Shown piece by piece: positions 5,403-9,242 of a stretch of 9,242 bases of DNA. The notes beneath the pieces were generated by a model, which was given only the letters and a program-made list of their open reading frames with translations, had not been told where the DNA came from and ran no database searches. The position numbers and the translations under genes are program-made. The stretch's first letter is position 1; every line of letters begins with the position of its first letter. The DNA is taken from positions 1 to 9,242 of the forward strand of contig CAZALT010000142.1 of the NCBI GenBank assembly GCA_964485515.1, in the 5' to 3' direction. Origin of the DNA: CAZALT01 sp964485515. GTDB taxonomy: Bacteria > Actinomycetota > Acidimicrobiia > Acidimicrobiales > Acidimicrobilacustridaceae.

Positions 5403-6088
5403 GCGGGAAAGCTTTGCCGGCTGATCATCCTCGGCGGTGCACGGCCTTGGCTCGGAGCTCGGGGGAGCGTTGCCGTCGTGCGGCGATTCTGGGCGGGACG
5501 GTGTGCCGGGTTCATGGCGGGGCGGCCCCGCAGGTGAAGGCCGCCGCCAAGAAGCGGCTGGCGTTGGAGGATCTCCGCAGCGCCGACTTCGGCCTGGCGC
5601 TGGCAGAGCTCGAGATCGAGGTGGGGGATCGTTCGCCAGTCGAGCAGCTCGAGGTGGCTCTGAAGCGGACGTCGGCGATGACGGAGGCGCTGCGTCTCAT
5701 GGTCGGGGCGTTGACGGTGCCGGGGGACGAGCGGACCAAACACCCGGAGGTGTGGCATCGCGGCGGGATCTTCAACCCGGACCGCTTCGGCGAGGAGTCG
5801 ACGCACGCCATCCTCGAGGAGTACGGCCGGTGGCTGGATCGTCAGGGCCGCCTGTCCGAGATCGCTATCCGTGTCGGGTTCGATGAGCGACGGGTTCGTC
5901 TCGTCGAGTCACAGGCCCAGCTCATGGCCACGGTGTTGTTCGGGACGGTCGATGCCGTGCTCGCCGTCTTTCGTAAGGAGCACCCCGCTGGCGTGCCGAC
6001 CTTCGTAGAGGCGCGGGTCATCGAGGCGCTCCCGACGCTTCTCGATGAGCAGCTTCGTCTCGCCGACGAAGGTGACGGTGGGTCGTGA
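5399..6088 (+). CDS. HGG-type Cys3His zinc-motif mobile-element protein
   Basis: 229 aa. The N-terminus has C14-x10-C25-x10-C36-x2-H39 followed by GG and AAPQVKAAA. This is a motif known from many actinobacterial phage and prophage proteins (RC-x-A-x(n)-G-x-x-C-x(n)-VCRVHGG) and probably binds one zinc. The rest is helical: RSADFGLALAELEIEV, VEQLEVALKRTSAMTEALRLMV, then an HTH-like LSEIAIRVGFDERRVRLVES (about 155-174) and a long C-terminal helix. In phages such proteins often lie just before terminase genes, so a terminase-small-subunit or DNA-packaging role is possible, but no large terminase follows here. The start at 5399 is preferred over ATG 5387 because GGAG at 5389-5392 is 6 nt upstream and it forms an ATGA overlap with the preceding frame. 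Confidence 0.82.
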   Translation: MSGKALPADHPRRCTALARSSGERCRRAAILGGTVCRVHGGAAPQVKAAAKKRLALEDLRSADFGLALAELEIEVGDRSPVEQLEVALKRTSAMTEALRLMVGALTVPGDERTKHPEVWHRGGIFNPDRFGEESTHAILEEYGRWLDRQGRLSEIAIRVGFDERRVRLVESQAQLMATVLFGTVDAVLAVFRKEHPAGVPTFVEARVIEALPTLLDEQLRLADEGDGGS

Positions 6089-6264
6089 GTGCGGCGAGGG
6101 CGGTGCGTGCTCGCCTAGCGCAGGCGCAGCTGGTCGAGCGCGGCCTGCTCGATGAGGGCGACGAGCTGATGGTCGAGGTCGCCGAGCTGCTCGACCGCCT
6201 CGACGCGTTGCCGTCACCCCTCGAAGTTGCGGCCCGCAAGATCCGTAAGGACGCCGATGGTTAG
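6085..6264 (+). CDS. 59-aa hypothetical helical protein
   Basis: A GTG start in a GTGA overlap with the previous gene and a TAG stop at 6262-6264. The product is almost entirely helical and amphipathic (LAQAQLVERGLLDEGDELMVEVAELLDRLDAL) with a basic end (ARKIRKDADG). It is not recognised. As the last plus-strand gene before the convergent membrane cassette, it may be what remains of a longer operon whose continuation was replaced by that cassette. Coupling and codon use comparable to its neighbours support it as real. Confidence 0.6.
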   Translation: MSAARAVRARLAQAQLVERGLLDEGDELMVEVAELLDRLDALPSPLEVAARKIRKDADG

Positions 6265-6313
6265 CTTGCCGTTAGCCGAGCCCCGATCCTGTGCCGTTGA
6301 CCTGCGGTTTCAT

Positions 6314-6350
6314 GACGACCGAGCGATTCATGGTCGCCTCGTCCGTCGTC
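6314..6350. terminator. Weak imperfect hairpin between convergent transcription units
   Basis: GACGAC-C-GAGCGA (6314-6326) can pair with TCG-C-CTC (6334-6340) and, across a 4-nt bulge, GTCGTC (6345-6350). It has bulges and no U-tract on either strand. It lies in the 94-bp gap (6265-6358) between convergent genes, where a terminator is expected, and nothing stronger is visible there. Confidence 0.3.
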
Positions 6351-6358
6351 GCCCGGTT

Positions 6359-6922
6359 TCACTCTCGAACGATGATCTCGCGGGATTGGTCTGGCCCGTT
6401 GCCGTCGGTCCACGTGATCTCGACGCCGACATGCATGCCCGTCCCGATCGGCCGATAGCGCTCCATGGGCAGGCGCTCGTGGCGGCCCGCCGGGAGCCAC
6501 GCGAACGACATCGACGATGTGAGGTCCCAGCCGCCCTCATCGAGAAAGTCTCGGAAGTCGCCGGTGGTGCCAGGAAGCAGGCGAACCCGGACATCCCGGG
6601 CCTCAGCCATGCCCTCGTTCTTGACCTCGAGGTATGCATCTCTGGCGTGGAAGCTCGGGATCAGGGTGGCCTGACGCGAGCGGTACTGCTCGTCGGCGAA
6701 CGCCTCACGCTCGAGGGCGAGGCTCGCTTGTTCCGCCTCGGCGGTGCGTTGTGCGGCGCTCGCAGCGGTTTCTGCATGCGCAGTTGCGGCCTCGGCCGCT
6801 TGGGCGGCTCGCTTGGCTTGCCACGCCGCCCACGCCCCAACGCCGGCGGCCAGCAAAGCCCCGATGCTGCCGAGGATGGCCACCACGATCTCGGGGTCTC
6901 CCCAATGGGCCGTATTCGCCAT
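6359..6922 (-). CDS. Membrane-anchored coiled-coil protein with CARDB-like domain
   Basis: 187 aa. Residues 11-34 are a hydrophobic helix (IVVAILGSIGALLAAGVGAW). Residues 35-80 are an Ala/Glu-rich coiled coil, and 85-187 is a beta-rich domain: AYLEVKNEG (96-104), ARDVRVRLLPG (108-118), FAWLPAGRHERLPM (140-153), GVEITWTDGNG (166-176). The N-x-G-x-A-x-A-x-D-V-x-V-R signature and the following L-x-x-G turn resemble CARDB/Ig-like folds and are shared with the truncated protein at 1-425. The large domain is probably cytoplasmic or extracytoplasmic depending on anchor orientation, which I cannot fix (a positive patch after the helix favours inside). The start ATG is the first in frame and is preceded by TACGAT-N6; GGAG directly abuts the ATG and is too close to work. 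Function unknown. Confidence 0.85.
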   Translation of the reverse strand: MANTAHWGDPEIVVAILGSIGALLAAGVGAWAAWQAKRAAQAAEAATAHAETAASAAQRTAEAEQASLALEREAFADEQYRSRQATLIPSFHARDAYLEVKNEGMAEARDVRVRLLPGTTGDFRDFLDEGGWDLTSSMSFAWLPAGRHERLPMERYRPIGTGMHVGVEITWTDGNGPDQSREIIVRE

Positions 6923-6928
6923 CTCCGC

Positions 6929-6934
6929 ATCGTA
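6929..6934 (-). promoter_or_regulatory. Leaderless-type -10 box (TACGAT) before the CARDB-like gene
   Basis: On the minus strand TACGAT is followed by exactly 6 nt (GCGGAG) and the ATG at 6922. It is identical to the hexamer before the neighbouring gene at 7381. No clear -35 box is seen. It lies in the 24-nt gap after the preceding stop. Confidence 0.5.
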
Positions 6935-6946
6935 GGGACTGGCCGC

Positions 6947-7381
6947 TCAGGACGGATACCCGCCGATCGTGACAAGGACGAACCCGACAGCCGAGAGTGC
7001 AAGACCTGCCCACGCGACAGGGAGGCCATCGAGTGCCGATTTGCGAATGCCGGCCTCGAGGGCGGCGTCAGCACGTTCCCGCTCGCGCTGGGCCTTTGCC
7101 CCGTCGCGTTTGAGCATGGTGACCTGGTACTCGAGTTCGGTCACCTGCTTGTGCAGCGATTCGACTGTTGGGGGCGGGGCAAGCCCGGCGGAGTAGACCT
7201 TGATGTCCGTTGGCTGGACAGTCGGTGGCTCGGGGTCTGGCTGCCCGACGGCAATCCAGGCCTTGTACTTCATCAGGACACGGTCCGGATCGCGATCTTT
7301 GGTGGTGGTGATGAGCGACCATCCGATGAGGACGAAGCCGGTGACCTGCACGATGGAGCCGAGAACGTAGAGGGCCGCCAT
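6947..7381 (-). CDS. Two-pass membrane protein with central coiled coil (144 aa)
   Basis: Residues 4-25 (LYVLGSIVQVTGFVLIGWSLI) and 121-141 (PVAWAGLALSAVGFVLVTIGG) are hydrophobic helices. Between them lie a Pro-rich stretch (GQPDPEPPTVQPTD, 46-59) and a heptad-like charged helix (72-112: VESLHKQVTELEYQVTMLKR and onward). With both ends in the membrane the coil lies on one side, giving a hairpin shape. Its terminal helices resemble those of the next protein (7397-7771) in position and in pattern (W-x-GL-x-L-x-A-x-G-x-VL-x-T), suggesting diverged paralogues. TACGAT-N6 precedes the ATG and no Shine-Dalgarno is seen. Not a recognised family; holin-like function is unlikely because of the long coil and the absence of lysis genes nearby. 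Confidence 0.82.
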   Translation of the reverse strand: MAALYVLGSIVQVTGFVLIGWSLITTTKDRDPDRVLMKYKAWIAVGQPDPEPPTVQPTDIKVYSAGLAPPPTVESLHKQVTELEYQVTMLKRDGAKAQRERERADAALEAGIRKSALDGLPVAWAGLALSAVGFVLVTIGGYPS

Positions 7382-7387
7382 GAGCGG

Positions 7388-7393
7388 ATCGTA
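7388..7393 (-). promoter_or_regulatory. Leaderless-type -10 box (TACGAT) of the 144-aa membrane protein
   Basis: TACGAT (7393-7388) is followed by exactly 6 nt (CCGCTC) and the ATG at 7381. It lies across the 15-nt gap to the upstream gene and overlaps the palindrome GTAGGCCTAC (7391-7400), which could act as an operator. No Shine-Dalgarno precedes this start. Confidence 0.5.
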
Positions 7394-7396
7394 GGC

Positions 7397-7771
7397 CTAC
7401 GGGGCGACGAGGCTGGCGACGGTTCCCAGGACCACGCCGGCGGCGGTGAGACCGAGGCCGACGAGCAGCCACTGGTATCCGTTCTGCACGAGGTCATCGA
7501 GCGCCTTGGCCAGGCGAAGTTGTTCGGCTGTGTGGCGGTCTGCCTGGGCCCGTGCCGAGTCGATGGCGGACCATGTTGGGTGTTCACCTCCACCGTCGAC
7601 GACGCCTGCCTCTCGAGCACGCCGGATGGTCTCGCGGGCGGAGCGCACCGAGCGAACGGTCGGGCGTTCTGTGTTCCGATACCGCCTGACCTTGGTGCCG
7701 ATATCGATGCCGGTGATGGTGATGCCGGCGAGCTGCAGCACGAGCGCCGCGACCAGAAGCCATTCCGCCAT
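7397..7771 (-). CDS. Two-pass membrane protein with central helical region (124 aa)
   Basis: Residues 4-25 (WLLVAALVLQLAGITITGIDI) and 101-123 (WLLVGLGLTAAGVVLGTVASLVA) are hydrophobic helices. The middle is basic just after the first helix (KVRRYRNTERPTVRSVRSARETIRRAR), which favours that region lying in the cytoplasm, and helical later (SARAQADRHTAEQLRLAKALDDLV). The layout matches the 144-aa neighbour, so the two may be partners or paralogues. It is the first gene of the minus-strand cassette and has TATGCT-N6-ATG upstream. Family not recognised. The gene lies fully antisense to an upstream extension of the frame used by the gene at 7809. Confidence 0.8.
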   Translation of the reverse strand: MAEWLLVAALVLQLAGITITGIDIGTKVRRYRNTERPTVRSVRSARETIRRAREAGVVDGGGEHPTWSAIDSARAQADRHTAEQLRLAKALDDLVQNGYQWLLVGLGLTAAGVVLGTVASLVAP

Positions 7772-7777
7772 CGGCGG

Positions 7778-7783
7778 AGCATA
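7778..7783 (-). promoter_or_regulatory. Leaderless-type -10 box (TATGCT) of the membrane cassette
   Basis: TATGCT (7783-7778) is followed by 6 nt (CCGCCG) and the ATG at 7771. An inverted repeat CCGCC-ATC-GGCGG (7765-7777) covers the start codon and could affect its expression. The -35 region has only weak similarity (GGTTCT at a 17-nt spacing). The region is divergent to the gene at 7809. Confidence 0.55.
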
Positions 7784-7808
7784 CGGCGCTGCTGGGTCCG
7801 AGAACCGG

Positions 7809-8252
7809 GTGTTCGCTGTGGCTGATCTCTCGCCGGTGTTCCCACTGCCGACCGATCTGGCGGTCTGGTTTCAGGCGGCGAGGGCGCTCCGGCGTCACGT
7901 TCGGGACATGCGGGATCTGCCGGAGGACGTTGTCGTCGGCCTGAACGGGCTTGCTGCCTACGCCGATCTCGTCATAGCTCGTCAGGCGTCACCAATGTCG
8001 GTCGACGAGCTCCGTGTGGTGCTGGCCGAGTTGCAGGATGACTCGAGTCCGTCAGCACCCCCTCGTCTCCTCGGGAGGGAGGACACCGCCAGCTACATCG
8101 GCGTGAGCGTTCCCACACTCGATCGGATGGTCGGGCGGGGTGAGCTGACACCGGTCCCGATGGGGGGCCGGGTGCTGTTCGACCGAAAGGACCTCGACGA
8201 GATGATCGACGCACGGAAGTTGCGGCCCGCAACGAAGAGGAGAGCAGCGTGA
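7809..8252 (+). CDS. Helix-turn-helix protein with excisionase/HTH_17-type C-terminal domain
   Basis: 147 aa from GTG 7809. Residues 1-75 form a helical N-terminal part of unknown family (TDLAVWFQAARALRRHVRDM; VVGLNGLAAYADLVIA). Residues 86-138 match HTH_17/excisionase domains: LLGREDTASYIGVSVPTLDR, then MVGRGELTPVPMGGRVLFDRKDLDEMID. A basic tail (KLRPATKRRAA) follows. It is probably a DNA-binding regulator or a phage-style adaptor that recruits the next gene's product. The frame extends upstream to 7446, but that part is antisense to the membrane gene, so the start was placed in the divergent gap; GTG 7818 is an equally possible start. It overlaps the next gene by GTGA. Confidence 0.82.
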   Translation: MFAVADLSPVFPLPTDLAVWFQAARALRRHVRDMRDLPEDVVVGLNGLAAYADLVIARQASPMSVDELRVVLAELQDDSSPSAPPRLLGREDTASYIGVSVPTLDRMVGRGELTPVPMGGRVLFDRKDLDEMIDARKLRPATKRRAA

Positions 8253-9175
8253 CGAGGCGCAAGGCAGCGCCGGTGCCGGAGCCGGAGGTCATCGCTCTGC
8301 CAGTGAGCGTGGGTGGAGTCGCCTTCCGCACTAACGAGGACGGTGTGCCGCTGCATCTCCTGGCTCAGATCGCAACGAACGAGGCGCGGCCGACTCTCGA
8401 AAGCTTCGCTGCTGACCAGAGGGCGGCGAAGACTTCGTCAAGGTCGGCAGATCAGCTTGTCGACGAGATGGCGCAGCGTCCGACGGGCAAGCTCGCTGTC
8501 GGCAAGCTCAAGGCTCGGCTGCGGTCGGTATCGTCGCCGACCGAGCGGGCCGTGATCGAACGGCAGTTGCGCCAGGCCGAAGCCGCTGGGCCGGGTGCAG
8601 CACCCGAGCCGATCCCGAACCCGCTGTTCGTCGGCCGCCCGGTCACGGTGAGGCGGGCGCCCGCGGCCACTCTCAGCGGAGGTCGCAGTCCCGTCGAGGA
8701 TCTCGAGCTGACCGAGGCCGACTTCGAGTGGATGCGCCGGCTGCCTGTGGAGGTCAAGAAGATCCCGATCCCCGATGCTCGACGCCTGCTCGCTCTCGCT
8801 GATGCTGTGGCTCCTCGGTCGTCGGACAAGCACCTGCTCGACTCGATCGTCGGGCCCCTGAAAGAACACCACGAATACGTCACTCGCAAGGCGAACCTCG
8901 AGGCCACGATCGAGCATCTGACCGCCAAGTCGCTGCCTGGGGTAGCGCCAGCCGCCGCGCTGGCCCGTCAGTTCACGGAGGACGAGGTATCGGTGGTGGC
9001 GGATCGGCTCATCGAGGAGAACGCGGGCCTGAGTGCGGACGAGGCCTCGTCGATTGCGGCGAGTCGACTACAGGAGGCCGCTGCCGCGGTGAAGGCTCAA
9101 CGCAAGGCGGAGCGGAATGCAGCACTCGCCGAGGCGCAGATCGAGCTGGCCGAGCTCACCGGGCGGTCAGCATGA
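8249..9175 (+). CDS. Hypothetical 308-aa helical protein
   Basis: The GTG start overlaps the previous stop (GTGA) and has GAGGAG at 8237-8242, 6 nt away, a clear ribosome site. The N-terminus (EPEVIALPVSVGGVAFRTNEDGVPLHLLAQIA) is a short beta/helix unit. Residues 50-115 are helical and charged, 116-150 is a Pro/Gly-rich linker, and 155-230 and 240-305 are helical again, ending in an Ala/Arg/Glu-rich coil (QEAAAAVKAQRKAERNAALAEAQ). No catalytic motif, zinc site or membrane anchor is visible. Position after an HTH protein suggests a DNA- or capsid-associated role, unproven. I do not recognise the family. Confidence 0.82.
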   Translation: MTRRKAAPVPEPEVIALPVSVGGVAFRTNEDGVPLHLLAQIATNEARPTLESFAADQRAAKTSSRSADQLVDEMAQRPTGKLAVGKLKARLRSVSSPTERAVIERQLRQAEAAGPGAAPEPIPNPLFVGRPVTVRRAPAATLSGGRSPVEDLELTEADFEWMRRLPVEVKKIPIPDARRLLALADAVAPRSSDKHLLDSIVGPLKEHHEYVTRKANLEATIEHLTAKSLPGVAPAAALARQFTEDEVSVVADRLIEENAGLSADEASSIAASRLQEAAAAVKAQRKAERNAALAEAQIELAELTGRSA

Positions 9176-9242
9176 CGGTTCTTGATCGGCTCGGCCGCAC
9201 AAGCGCCGGGACCCCTGTCCTGCAGCTCTCGCCCGTCGAAGC
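9172..9242 (+). CDS. Start of a further gene (partial, 23 codons)
   Basis: An ATG in an ATGA overlap with the preceding stop opens a frame beginning MTVLDRLGRTSAGTPVLQLS and running off the right edge without a stop. The overlap style matches the other coupled genes of the element. Too little is visible to name a product. Confidence 0.6.
   Translation, partial: MTVLDRLGRTSAGTPVLQLSPVE

Noticed and set aside
6257..6358. ATG at 6257 as the start of a gene following the 59-aa gene (possible truncated terminase)
   Set aside because: The frame uses unfavoured codons (TTA, TGT, CAT), shows no terminase motif and then only continues as a shadow of the minus-strand genes.
7391..7400. GTAGGCCTAC palindrome as an independent regulatory site
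   Set aside because: It is only 10 bp and overlaps a stop codon and a promoter-like hexamer, so it is mentioned with the promoter but not claimed separately.
6227..7825. 532-aa plus-strand open frame
   Set aside because: It lies antisense to three minus-strand genes with clear membrane helices, coiled coils and promoter boxes. Its product is rich in Gly, Arg, His and Cys with no domain pattern, typical of a shadow frame in GC-rich DNA.
1..9242. attL/attR core, tRNA gene, CRISPR array or IS element
   Set aside because: No tRNA-like cloverleaf segment, regularly spaced repeats or transposase frame was seen. Without the other element end an att core cannot be identified by direct repeat.

Overview
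The window is high-GC DNA with GC-rich codon choice, many GTG starts and start codons placed directly after TANNNT hexamers. This points to an actinobacterium; I cannot name the genus from sequence alone. The content is that of an integrated mobile element, either a prophage or a phage-satellite/integrative plasmid-like element. No structural phage gene (capsid, portal, large terminase, tail) is visible, so its type stays open.

Layout. (1) 1-2342, minus strand: a lysogeny/integration operon. It reads from a divergent control region as a 196-aa protein with a C-terminal helix-turn-helix, a 36-aa micro-ORF, a tyrosine integrase with an N-terminal Cys4 zinc-ribbon-like insertion, and a membrane-anchored coiled-coil protein that runs off the left edge. 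All junctions are 1-4 nt overlaps. (2) 2343-2449: a divergent regulatory region with face-to-face TANNNT promoters and a 9-bp perfect inverted repeat. (3) 2450-2934, plus: an XRE-type regulator and an excisionase-like MerR/HTH_17 protein. (4) 2935-3050: a strong hairpin whose U-tract lies on the minus strand. (5) 3051-6264, plus: a replication operon of six genes joined by ATGA/GTGA overlaps. It holds two unknown proteins, a P4/D5-type SF3 helicase, a 74-aa ORF over a symmetric cluster of GGAAC/GTTCC repeats (candidate origin), a Cys3His HGG protein and a 59-aa protein. (6) 6359-7771, minus: three small membrane proteins, each with its own TANNNT-N6-ATG leaderless-type promoter. This looks like an independently expressed accessory (moron-like) cassette. 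(7) 7809-9242, plus: an HTH protein, a 308-aa helical protein and the start of another gene, again joined by 4-nt overlaps.

How it may work together: the XRE protein and the 196-aa HTH protein probably control the 2343-2449 switch. Integrase and excisionase-like protein would move the element. The SF3 helicase and the repeat cluster next to it would replicate it after excision. The minus-strand membrane cassette does not belong to these functions and shares a domain signature with the truncated gene beside the integrase. It is the best candidate for an undescribed host-directed or exclusion function.

The longest unannotated stretches are the control region at 2343-2449 and the interval at 2935-3050. 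No gap exceeds 300 bases. No tRNA, rRNA, CRISPR array, IS element or att core was recognised.
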